Shown one piece after another: positions 1 through 7,047 of a stretch of 64,000 bases of DNA (positions are counted from its first letter, which is position 1; the number at the start of each line of letters is the position of its first letter). Below the pieces are notes generated by a model, which was given only the letters and a program-made list of their open reading frames with translations, did not search any database and was not told the origin of the DNA. Position numbers and translations under genes: made by a program. The stretch comes from Neobacillus vireti (GTDB lineage Bacteria > Bacillota > Bacilli > Bacillales > Cytobacillaceae): NCBI RefSeq assembly GCF_001026695.1, contig NZ_LDNB01000010.1, forward strand, positions 226,884-290,883, read 5' to 3'.

Positions 1-345
1 TTTTGATCCACACCCAGCCTACTTTCATTTCACCTGATGATGCTAGATAGTACCATTTCGCTCCATCTTTCACCCAGCCGGTTTTCATTTCACCTGATGT
101 TGCTAGATAGTACCATTTTGATCCGTCTTTCACCCAGCCTGTTTTCATTTCACCTGATGATGCTAGATAGTACCATTTCGCTCCATCTTTCACCCAGCCG
201 GTTTTCATTTCACCCGATGGCGCATGATAATACCATTTTGATCCGTCTTTCACCCATCCGGTTTTCATTTCACCCGACTCATCTAGGAAATACCATTGCG
301 ATCCGACTTTTACCCAGCCAGTTTGCATCACACCTTTTTCATCGT
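1..345 (-). repeat. 60-bp tandem repeats encoding CW/choline-binding modules
   Basis: Units recur every 60 bp (the gttttcatttcacc block recurs near 21, 81, 141, 201 and 261), each encoding one 20-residue GWVKDGSKWYY-type module. Units alternate between two versions: rows 1-60 and 121-180 are nearly identical, as are 61-120 and 181-240. This indicates that a 120-bp pair was duplicated. The unit cut by the edge is 5 bp shorter than the others between its ttttgatcc and cacccagcct blocks, which would shift the frame. The array continues past position 1. Confidence 0.9.
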
Positions 346-2269
346 AGAAGAACCATTTACCAGAAACAAGATGCCAGCCAACATGGAGATCATTTAATTG
401 CGGCATGCCAGCGATATAACCAATACCGCCTTTTTTCAGGATGCCAATGCCCTCTTCCATTGCCTTCTCTAATGCTTGTTTATCAACTGCCGTTCCTTGG
501 AAATTTTGAAGTTCATCCCCAGGATGCTGATAGTTGCTCAAAATATAAGAGAATCCATTAAAGTTATCAAGGACACGTAAGCCCGTTGCTTCTGCTCCCA
601 CTGGTACTGATAACACGCGGGACAATTCTTTTGTATCAATGTTATAGGCCCAAACAAAGTTATTGGTGTGCTCCGAGCCATCTTCACCAATGAATAGGGT
701 TCTCATTTTTTCCGAGTAGCTTAAGTTATCTGGTTTAGATACTTTATCGGGATTAGCTTTATTGCCATATGCATCTGGTGCAGCTAAGTCCTCACCGACA
801 ACAATTGCTTTCATTGCGGAGGCAACGTAGTTACTATCAATAGTATTGCCATCCTTATCCTTTTGTCCGCCGGTTAGGTTCAATTCATAGGTGCCACCTG
901 CAAGAATCTGTGGTAAGCGGATATCATCGACAGGGTCAACCTTATTTGTATCTTCGAGCATCCCTTTTCCGATCTCAGACATGGCCATGTAGACTTTCTT
1001 ATCTTTCTCATTTACTGCCAAACCTTCCATTTTACGGAATTCAGCTGTTGCCCCTTTTAGGGCTGCGTAACGGCGGGATTCTAAGAACGCCGCAGCCTTT
1101 TCCATCCCTGGCTTTACTTTTAAATATTCTACTTTTGCTCCACTGGAATCGGTTTTAACGGCCGTAAAGCCTTCTGTTGGCTGGCTGGCTGTTTCAAAAA
1201 TATCACTGAATTTTGTACCTTTGTCAATAATCGCTCTGACTTCATCGTCAGTCGCATGACCAAGCTTGATCCATTCAAGATTACCTGCTCCGCCATTTTC
1301 TGTACTAGTTTGTCCAAATTTAGCGGCATATAGGGTCCCTGCAGATAAGTCTTTTTCTTTGTCAGCGACATACATGAACGTAACGGTATAGTTTCCATCA
1401 TCACCGAAGAAAGCTGTCCGATTATCTGGCATTACTTGCATCATTTCATGTGAAAAACGGCCAGTACTATAATGTTTTACCACGCTGGTATCACCATTTG
1501 GCTGTACAGTCACTTCAGGAATCCATCCATAGTTATATGGATTTCCTTTCGCTTCATCACCAAAGTATAGCTTAGCAAAGCCTTTCACATTCGTTGAATC
1601 TTTATCTGTCCCAATTTCTGCTTCAAATTGGCGGGCATTTGGCTCATATTCTTCTGAGCCTAAATGGGTTCCCCATGGAGAGGTAGAACCATTACATGGA
1701 ATCCATAGTCCATTTACGAGGGAAAAATCAACCTTTTTAGCTTCTTTAACTGATAATTCGCCATTCTTTTTATCTTGATTTAATGCGGTTAAGGTCATAG
1801 ATGCTGGAACTACCCCGTAAGCTGATTTTCCTGAGCTGTCAAGAGTTTGGTATTCAAAATGGGATACTAGGAATAGATTCCCGCCCACATTCATTAAACT
1901 ATTAGAATCTGGTGCATCAGAAATATAGTAGGATTCTTGTCCTGGGATACTTCTATCAATAATGGGATCCCCTTTAACATCGATAGGGGTTCCTGCCGGG
2001 ATTTTTACCCCTTTATTTGTCACAATTTTTTCATCTGAAAGGTATAACTGTTTATAAGTAAGTGGGAAATTCTTCGTGGCCCCGTTACTATACGTAACAT
2101 CCACGGATGCACCTGTATAGGTTTGTACCATTTCTTCAATGGTAGCTGGAGCTTTCATTGAGTTAAACTTAAAAGAGTTGATCGTGATATCCTTCCCTGC
2201 CGCAGCCGCAGGTGTTACTGCAGGAATCATTAAACTAAGGGCTAATACAGCCGTCAATCGCTTTTTCAT
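1..2269 (-). CDS. PhoX/DUF839-type alkaline phosphatase with C-terminal cell-wall-binding repeats (3' end beyond window)
   Basis: About 756 codons are readable on the minus strand; the stop lies beyond the left edge. The start ATG at 2269 follows a GGGGGAGG ribosome site with 10 nt spacing. The N-terminus (MKKRLTAVLALSLMIP...) is a Sec-type signal peptide ending in an alanine-rich cleavage region; PhoX enzymes of Gram-negatives usually have a Tat signal. Family hallmarks are STSPWGTHLGSEEYEP and the FSHEMMQVMPD and LFIGEDGSEHTNN stretches. The C-terminus changes into 20-residue GWVKDGSKWYYLxxSGEMKT repeats of the choline-binding/CW type, which would attach the enzyme to the wall. PhoX enzymes are Ca/Fe-dependent phosphomonoesterases; that activity is inferred here. 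A PhoP box lies upstream, and the neighbouring genes also salvage phosphate. Fold and localisation are well supported, exact substrate is not. Confidence 0.88.
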   Translation of the reverse strand, partial: MKKRLTAVLALSLMIPAVTPAAAAGKDITINSFKFNSMKAPATIEEMVQTYTGASVDVTYSNGATKNFPLTYKQLYLSDEKIVTNKGVKIPAGTPIDVKGDPIIDRSIPGQESYYISDAPDSNSLMNVGGNLFLVSHFEYQTLDSSGKSAYGVVPASMTLTALNQDKKNGELSVKEAKKVDFSLVNGLWIPCNGSTSPWGTHLGSEEYEPNARQFEAEIGTDKDSTNVKGFAKLYFGDEAKGNPYNYGWIPEVTVQPNGDTSVVKHYSTGRFSHEMMQVMPDNRTAFFGDDGNYTVTFMYVADKEKDLSAGTLYAAKFGQTSTENGGAGNLEWIKLGHATDDEVRAIIDKGTKFSDIFETASQPTEGFTAVKTDSSGAKVEYLKVKPGMEKAAAFLESRRYAALKGATAEFRKMEGLAVNEKDKKVYMAMSEIGKGMLEDTNKVDPVDDIRLPQILAGGTYELNLTGGQKDKDGNTIDSNYVASAMKAIVVGEDLAAPDAYGNKANPDKVSKPDNLSYSEKMRTLFIGEDGSEHTNNFVWAYNIDTKELSRVLSVPVGAEATGLRVLDNFNGFSYILSNYQHPGDELQNFQGTAVDKQALEKAMEEGIGILKKGGIGYIAGMPQLNDLHVGWHLVSGKWFFYDEKGVMQTGWVKVGSQWYFLDESGEMKTGWVKDGSKWYYHAPSGEMKTGWVKDGAKWYYLASSGEMKTGWVKDGSKWYYLATSGEMKTGWVKDGAKWYYLASSGEMKVGWVWIK

Positions 2270-2319
2270 TTTTTCATTTCCTCCCCCAATTTTGATTACC
2301 TCTCCATTAAAACTCAAAA

Positions 2320-2369
2320 ATATTAAGCTACGGTTAATAGAATGTTTAGCGCATGTGAAGAATTGTAAA
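2320..2369 (-). promoter_or_regulatory. PhoP box and -10 upstream of the phoX-like gene
   Basis: On the minus strand, four hexamers resembling the Bacillus PhoP consensus TT(A/T/C)ACA lie in phase: TTTACA (2369-2364), TTCACA (2359-2354), TAAACA (2348-2343) and TTAACC (2337-2332), at 10, 11 and 11 bp steps. A TAATAT -10 (2325-2320) follows 6 bp later with no separate -35, as in PhoP-activated promoters. The orientation matches the phosphatase gene. Binding by PhoP is inferred. Confidence 0.7.
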
Positions 2370-2485
2370 TTTTCCATCTATTTTTTAAAGTGCATGCAGC
2401 TAAAGTATCATCGGGCAAACAGTGACTGTCATAGTTTTCCATGATATACTTTAAGAGGTTTTTTTATATGAGAGGAGTTCTTTTT

Positions 2486-3685
2486 GTGGAGTTACAAAAA
2501 TCGAATACACGTACGAAATCGATATATATGTTTCTGCTCGTTTCAGGGATTGTCCTTGTCGCATTTAATTTGCGCCCTGCTATTACATCAGTAGGACCGT
2601 TAGTTGCAATGATTCAGGAAGATGTTGGATTAGCACATTGGAGCGCAGGCTTATTGATGAGTTTGCCCTTAATTGTTTTTGCCATCATGTCGCCTATTGT
2701 GCCCAAAATCGCCTATCGGTTAACAAATGAGCGGACGTTACTCGTTGGTTTGATCGCTCTTTTAATCGGGATAGGGATTCGCTCCATCCCAATGACGTTT
2801 TTTCTTTTCACTGGGACTCTTTTTATTGGGGCCGGGATAGCGATTGGTAATGTTCTGTTGCCAGTGGTTGTAAAGGATAAATTCCCACAGAAATTTGGTC
2901 TTATGACAAGTGTTTATTCCACTTCAATGGGCTTGATTGCATCATTAGCATCAGGAGTAAGTGTCCCTTTAGCAACTGGTTTGAGCATTGGGTGGCAGGG
3001 AGCTTTAATTGTTTGGGGAATACCGGTCGTAATCGCTATTTTGGTATGGGCTTTTCTACTCAAATTTAAGCAAGGAGGTCAAAAAAGAATAATAAAAGTT
3101 AGTGTTACCTCTTATCACATCTGGCGTACACCTCTTGCCTGGCAAATCGCTATCTTTATGGGATTTCAATCCTTTTTATTTTATGTAACGATTTCTTGGT
3201 TACCTGAGATTTTACATAGTCGAGGAATAGGGATGGGGACTGCAGGCTGGCTACTGTCATTTACCCAGCTTGTGGGATTACCCGCGAGTTTCTTCATCCC
3301 AGTCTTTGCAGGACGTTATCGTTCCCAAATATGGGTTGCTTTCGTGTTAGGGTTATTCTCTGTAATTGGTTATGGTGGATTACTTTTAGGCTCGTCCTAT
3401 CCGATATTAATAACAAGTATTATTCTAATTGGGATTGCATTAGGTGGAAATTTTCCACTTGCTCTAAGCTATATCGGCCTTCGTGCTCGAAATGCTAATC
3501 AGGCTGCTGAGTTATCTGGAATGGCACAATCAACTGGATATGTCCTGGCGGCAGTAGGTCCCCTTATTATTGGATATTTGTTTGATAAAACCCATATCTG
3601 GACAGTTCCAATTATCACGCTTATCTTGATTTCTATTGTAATGATGCTATTTGGTATGTTATCAGGCCGCAATCGGTATGTTTAA
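2486..3685 (+). CDS. MFS transporter, CynX/NimT (YycB-like) family
   Basis: A 399-residue integral membrane protein with about 12 hydrophobic segments. The opening FNLRPAITSVGPL and the cytoplasmic loop after TM6 fit the cyanate/2-nitroimidazole (CynX/NimT) branch of the major facilitator superfamily. The start is set at GTG 2486 because AGAGGAG lies 8 nt upstream; in-frame ATGs at 2441 and 2468 lack a ribosome site. It is transcribed alone, divergently from the phoX-like gene, and ends at a hairpin near 3695. The substrate cannot be read from sequence; members export or import small anions and drugs. A link to phosphate is not supported beyond adjacency. Confidence 0.85.
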   Translation: MELQKSNTRTKSIYMFLLVSGIVLVAFNLRPAITSVGPLVAMIQEDVGLAHWSAGLLMSLPLIVFAIMSPIVPKIAYRLTNERTLLVGLIALLIGIGIRSIPMTFFLFTGTLFIGAGIAIGNVLLPVVVKDKFPQKFGLMTSVYSTSMGLIASLASGVSVPLATGLSIGWQGALIVWGIPVVIAILVWAFLLKFKQGGQKRIIKVSVTSYHIWRTPLAWQIAIFMGFQSFLFYVTISWLPEILHSRGIGMGTAGWLLSFTQLVGLPASFFIPVFAGRYRSQIWVAFVLGLFSVIGYGGLLLGSSYPILITSIILIGIALGGNFPLALSYIGLRARNANQAAELSGMAQSTGYVLAAVGPLIIGYLFDKTHIWTVPIITLILISIVMMLFGMLSGRNRYV

Positions 3686-3694
3686 TAGTGCACA

Positions 3695-3735
3695 GGTCGA
3701 ACAGTAATTATGAACTGTCCGCCTATTTACCGATG
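3695..3735 (+). terminator. Imperfect hairpin after the MFS gene
   Basis: ggtcgaacagt pairs imperfectly with actgtccgcc, followed by tattt. It resembles the better-formed hairpin at 4734. It lies 10 nt after the transporter stop, so it probably ends that transcript. Confidence 0.45.
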
Positions 3736-3812
3736 ATTTCATTTAAGGACACTTTCGGGCAGAATGTAGATGATATTATAATAATAGAAGTTTTAAAATG
3801 GTGGTGGATGAA

Positions 3813-4727
3813 ATGAGTCAGCCTTGGTCTCCTGAGCAGGTAATTTCGGAAAAAAGAGCGAGTAGGATCATTGAGAACCAATTCCCAGAGTTTAAGCCAG
3901 TAGCAGTGAAGGTATTGGGTGAAGGGTTTGATAATTCCGTTTTTCTCGTAAATAATCGATACGTTTTTCGTTTTCCTAGAAGAGAAATGGCAGCACACTT
4001 AATTCAAACTGAAAATCGGCTCCTTCCTGTGTTAGCTCCCTTGCTGCCAATTCCTGTTCCAAATCCACAATTTCAAGGCATTCCAGAAGATCAATATCCG
4101 TGGCCATTTGGAGGATACACTATCTTATTAGGAAAAACACCCACTAATTTGACACTCGAACAGCGAATGTCTTCGGTAGAACCTTTGGCTCGATTTTTAC
4201 TAACACTGCATAATTTTCCGATAATAGATGCAGAAAAGCTCCAAATTCCTTATGACCAACTGGGGCGAATCAATATCACTAAAAGAAAACCAATGCTGGA
4301 AGCAAATATCGAATCAGCCAGGGAAAAAGGTTTAATCGATCTGGATGCAGTGGAGCCGCTGCAATTCTTTCTTTCATCTGTAGAGAAACCTTTAGAGGAT
4401 GAAACCAAAACACTCGTTCATGGTGATTTACATATTCGCAATATGCTTGTAAATGAGGATGGCATAGTTTCAGCAGTAATTGATTGGGGCGATACGCATA
4501 TTGGACACCCGGCGATCGATTTATCGATTGTTTATAGTTTTCTTCCTGCGGAAGGCAGGGAACATTTTTTCAAAATATATGGTGATGTTCAACCTGAAAT
4601 AAAAAAAATCGCAAGGTTCAAAGCAATTTATACAAACGTCATACTCCTTTTATATGCGGATGATCAAAAGGATGATGAATTAGTAAACGAATGTCGTTCA
4701 ACATTATTTTTAGCATTAAACGGATGA
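3813..4727 (+). CDS. Aminoglycoside phosphotransferase-like kinase
   Basis: A 304-residue protein of the APH/choline kinase superfamily. The Brenner motif LVHGDLHIRNML carries the catalytic Asp and the Asn metal ligand, and IDWGDTHIGHPAIDL supplies the second metal Asp. The N-lobe EGFDNSVFLVNNRYVFRFPR holds a glycine-rich loop and basic residue. Such enzymes phosphorylate hydroxyls of small molecules (antibiotics, sugars, choline) using ATP or GTP in the cytoplasm. ATG 3813 is preferred over 3798 because GGTGGTGG lies 5 nt upstream of it. It stands alone between two hairpins. The substrate is unknown and resistance should not be assumed; many Bacillus chromosomes encode several uncharacterised members. 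Confidence 0.82.
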   Translation: MSQPWSPEQVISEKRASRIIENQFPEFKPVAVKVLGEGFDNSVFLVNNRYVFRFPRREMAAHLIQTENRLLPVLAPLLPIPVPNPQFQGIPEDQYPWPFGGYTILLGKTPTNLTLEQRMSSVEPLARFLLTLHNFPIIDAEKLQIPYDQLGRINITKRKPMLEANIESAREKGLIDLDAVEPLQFFLSSVEKPLEDETKTLVHGDLHIRNMLVNEDGIVSAVIDWGDTHIGHPAIDLSIVYSFLPAEGREHFFKIYGDVQPEIKKIARFKAIYTNVILLLYADDQKDDELVNECRSTLFLALNG

Positions 4728-4733
4728 ATTTTT

Positions 4734-4772
4734 GCGAACAGTATCAATCACTGTTCGCCTATTTTATTTTCA
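4734..4772 (+). terminator. Rho-independent terminator after the kinase gene
   Basis: A perfect 9-bp stem, GCGAACAGT with ACTGTTCGC, has a 7-nt loop and is followed by ctattttatttt. It lies 7 nt after the kinase stop. Confidence 0.8.
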
Positions 4773-4781
4773 CGGAAAGTT

Positions 4782-4800
4782 TTACAATAATTTTACAATT
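4782..4800 (+). promoter_or_regulatory. Orphan PhoP-box-like pair (TTTACA at 11-bp step)
   Basis: Two TTTACA hexamers lie 11 bp apart between the convergent ends of the kinase and alkaline phosphatase genes, where no promoter is expected. The 15-mer acaataattttacaa is repeated upstream of the alkaline phosphatase near 6273. Function is uncertain; it could be a decoy site, a relic of duplication, or an antisense promoter element. Confidence 0.3.
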
Positions 4801-4868
4801 TAAATATAAAGAAATTACACATTGTACACTTCTTTTTCTCATCTCATTTATAGGTTTGCCTCGGCTTT

Positions 4869-6185
4869 TTAATCCATTATCTGAAAAAGAATCCTTGCAA
4901 TATCACTATTTTCCATTCTTCCGCTAAACAAATGTCTATTTAGACCATACGCATAAACGGGAACATCCTCTCCCGTATGCCCTTTTGTTGTCCAGCCCGT
5001 ACTGGAATAATGATTGATGATGTCAATGAGTGTTTGCCTTGTGTCTTCTACTGCCATGTCTAGCGTTAATTGGATGGTTTTCAAGTCCTCTTCATGAAGT
5101 GAAAAGGGCATATGATGCTTTAATATGGTCATATCTTTTGTATCATGCAATCGTCTGGCAATCACAAACGGTGTCGAGGTAATCGATTTAATCACATTCG
5201 GGTTCCATTTATAATTATCATTTCGATCAATGCTCATTCCCCCGGTTGAGTGATCTGCTGTCGCAATGACAATCGTATCCTCTCGATCGGAAGCGAACTG
5301 GATCGCCGCTTTAAAGGCTGCTTCAAAGTCTTTAACCTCACTCATTGCCCCTACAATATCATTATCATGCCCCGCCCAATCAATTTGACTTCCTTCTACT
5401 AACAGAAAAAAACCATTTGGATTTAGCTGCAAGCGCTGAAGAGCTGCTTTCGTCATTTGGGAAAGGGATGGAACAGTCGAATTGCGGTCAATTTGTTTTG
5501 GCAGCTCAACCGGTGCGAATAAACCAAGCAGCTGCTCGTTTTTATTCGTAACAAGCTCTTGTAAGTTGCTTACATAGCCAAAACGATTTTTAACAAACTC
5601 TTCTACTAAATTTCGGTCATTCCGAACGAAATAGGATGTTCCACCACCAAGCATTACGTCAATTTTCAGATTGCCTTCTAATCGTTCATCAAGATAGTCA
5701 TCAGCAATTTGATCATATTGTTCTCGAGATTCAATATGCGCGGCAAAGGCAGCCAATGTTGCGTGATTGATCTGACTTGTTCCTACTAAACCAGTAGACT
5801 TCCCTCGAAATTTCGCATATTCTAAAACTGTCGGCACAGCTTGTTGATCAATGTTTAAACCAAGAGCACCATTATAGGTTTTATACCCCGTCGCTAATGC
5901 CGTACCTGCTGCGGCGGAATCTGTTATATTACTTTCACTGTCTAATGAATAGGTTGATTGGGAGCCAACAAAGTATTGGTCAAATATTGTGGGAGTCATG
6001 AATCCGTTTTGAGACGCATGATTGAAGTAGCGAAGACCAGTAGTATATGAAAAACCCATCCCATCTCCGATTAGTAAGATGACATTTTTTACTTTCCTCG
6101 TTCCATTAAATTTCAAAATAGGATGGATTGAATTCAGTTTACTATCATGTTGAAGGACTGCGGAATGTATCAAAGTTAACAACAC
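4869..6185 (-). CDS. Alkaline phosphatase (PhoA family)
   Basis: A 438-residue enzyme with the full active site of the PhoA family: IGDGMG (metal Asp), DSAAAGTALATG (nucleophilic Ser after the first Asp), NHATLAAFAAHIESR (Mg site), QIDWAGHDND (Zn ligands), TADHSTGG (Zn ligands) and KGHTGEDVPVYAYG (last Zn His). It hydrolyses phosphomonoesters outside the cell. The N-terminus is odd: the longest frame begins at GTG 6185, with a stop 9 nt upstream, no properly spaced ribosome site and only a weak hydrophobic stretch (LLTLIHSAVL) in place of a signal peptide. A strong AAAGGAG with a spaced GTG at 6222 lies in the frame shifted by 1 nt, so a frameshift near 6185-6190 is possible. Candidate Pho hexamers lie upstream in the opposite orientation. 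Confidence 0.87.
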   Translation of the reverse strand: MLLTLIHSAVLQHDSKLNSIHPILKFNGTRKVKNVILLIGDGMGFSYTTGLRYFNHASQNGFMTPTIFDQYFVGSQSTYSLDSESNITDSAAAGTALATGYKTYNGALGLNIDQQAVPTVLEYAKFRGKSTGLVGTSQINHATLAAFAAHIESREQYDQIADDYLDERLEGNLKIDVMLGGGTSYFVRNDRNLVEEFVKNRFGYVSNLQELVTNKNEQLLGLFAPVELPKQIDRNSTVPSLSQMTKAALQRLQLNPNGFFLLVEGSQIDWAGHDNDIVGAMSEVKDFEAAFKAAIQFASDREDTIVIATADHSTGGMSIDRNDNYKWNPNVIKSITSTPFVIARRLHDTKDMTILKHHMPFSLHEEDLKTIQLTLDMAVEDTRQTLIDIINHYSSTGWTTKGHTGEDVPVYAYGLNRHLFSGRMENSDIARILFQIMD

Positions 6186-6268
6186 CCTTTCTTTTTAACG
6201 TAGTAATCACAACTGATACCACTTATTCACACTCCTTTTATAACATACAAAAGGGAGAATTTATTAGA

Positions 6269-6308
6269 TTACACAATAATTTTACAAAAATTATAAATCT
6301 TCTTAACA
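6269..6308 (+). promoter_or_regulatory. Candidate PhoP-binding hexamers upstream of the alkaline phosphatase
   Basis: TTACAC (6269), TTTACA (6281), TTATAA (6291) and TTAACA (6303) occur at 10-12 bp steps on the plus strand, about 85-125 bp upstream of the phosphatase start. They run opposite to that gene and toward the HAD gene at 6381. The hexamer pattern is seen; assignment to either gene is uncertain. Confidence 0.4.
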
Positions 6309-6380
6309 TTCTTCCGACTTAGCAATTGCAGCTGTATATGATAACATCTTTAGAGTAACTTTTTTGAAGGGGAGATTTTG

Positions 6381-6983
6381 ATGAATATATTGTGGGATTT
6401 TGATGGAACCTTATTTGATACCTATCCGGCACTTGTTGAAGGATTCATAAGCCTGAGTCAAAAAGAACTCGACCGCAGTGAAGTGTTAAAATGGCTAAAA
6501 AAAGATTCCAAAACCGCCTTTAAACACTATGGTATTAGTGAGGAGAAAAGAATAGAATACCAAAATTTACATAATCACTACTCGAAGCTGTATAGCAGAC
6601 CCTTTGATCACCTAGAGAATGCTTTAGCTGCTGCGGCTAACAATATTATTGTGACTCATCGAGATAAGGAATCCACCATTTATCTCCTTGAAAAATTCCA
6701 TTTAGCCACATACTTTAAAGAAATTGTATCGGTTGAAGAACAAGGTTTCACGAGAAAACCTCATCGTTCTTCTTATGAATTTGTCTTAAAAAGCCACCAT
6801 ATTGATTTGGTTGTGGGTGACCGCGAATTGGATTTGATTCCTGCAAGACAGTTAAAGATTAAAACTGTTGCTTTTCAAAATCCAAACATTGAAGCTGATT
6901 TCCACATTGATAGCTATGCGGACTATATTCCGATGGTTATTAACCCGCTTCAGGAAACAAAGCAGAACTCCTTTAATAGTTAG
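6381..6983 (+). CDS. HAD-superfamily hydrolase (phosphoglycolate phosphatase-like, subfamily IA)
   Basis: A 200-residue HAD phosphatase. Motif I is WDFDGTLFDT near the N-terminus (nucleophile and acid/base Asp), motif II the Thr of NIIVTHRD, the conserved Lys lies in TRKPHRSS, and motif III is VVGDRELD. A helical cap lies between motifs I and II, as in type IA enzymes such as phosphoglycolate phosphatase and PpaX. ATG 6381 is used because AAGGGGAG lies 6 nt upstream. It is monocistronic and ends at a strong terminator shared with the convergent cyclic phosphodiesterase gene. Its position among phosphatases suggests a phosphate-related role, but the substrate is not predictable. Confidence 0.85.
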   Translation: MNILWDFDGTLFDTYPALVEGFISLSQKELDRSEVLKWLKKDSKTAFKHYGISEEKRIEYQNLHNHYSKLYSRPFDHLENALAAAANNIIVTHRDKESTIYLLEKFHLATYFKEIVSVEEQGFTRKPHRSSYEFVLKSHHIDLVVGDRELDLIPARQLKIKTVAFQNPNIEADFHIDSYADYIPMVINPLQETKQNSFNS

Positions 6984-7006
6984 AAACTTGAATTATACAT
7001 TAAAAT

Positions 7007-7037
7007 GGCTGCCCCTAAATTAATTGGGGCAGCCTTT
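7007..7037. terminator. Bidirectional terminator between convergent genes
   Basis: GGCTGCCCC pairs perfectly with GGGGCAGCC around a 10-nt AT-rich loop, with ttt on the plus side and atttt on the minus side. It serves both the HAD gene and the cyclic phosphodiesterase gene. Confidence 0.8.
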
Positions 7038-7047
7038 CAAGTACTGG

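Noticed and set aside
37..561. 174-codon plus-strand frame rich in HLSPSRFSFH repeats
   Set aside because: It is the antisense of the 60-bp wall-binding repeats of the phoX-like gene; the period divides by three so the opposite strand stays open. No ribosome site.
2139..2444. 101-codon plus-strand frame before the CynX-like gene
   Set aside because: It begins inside the phoX-like gene, crosses its promoter and lacks a ribosome site.
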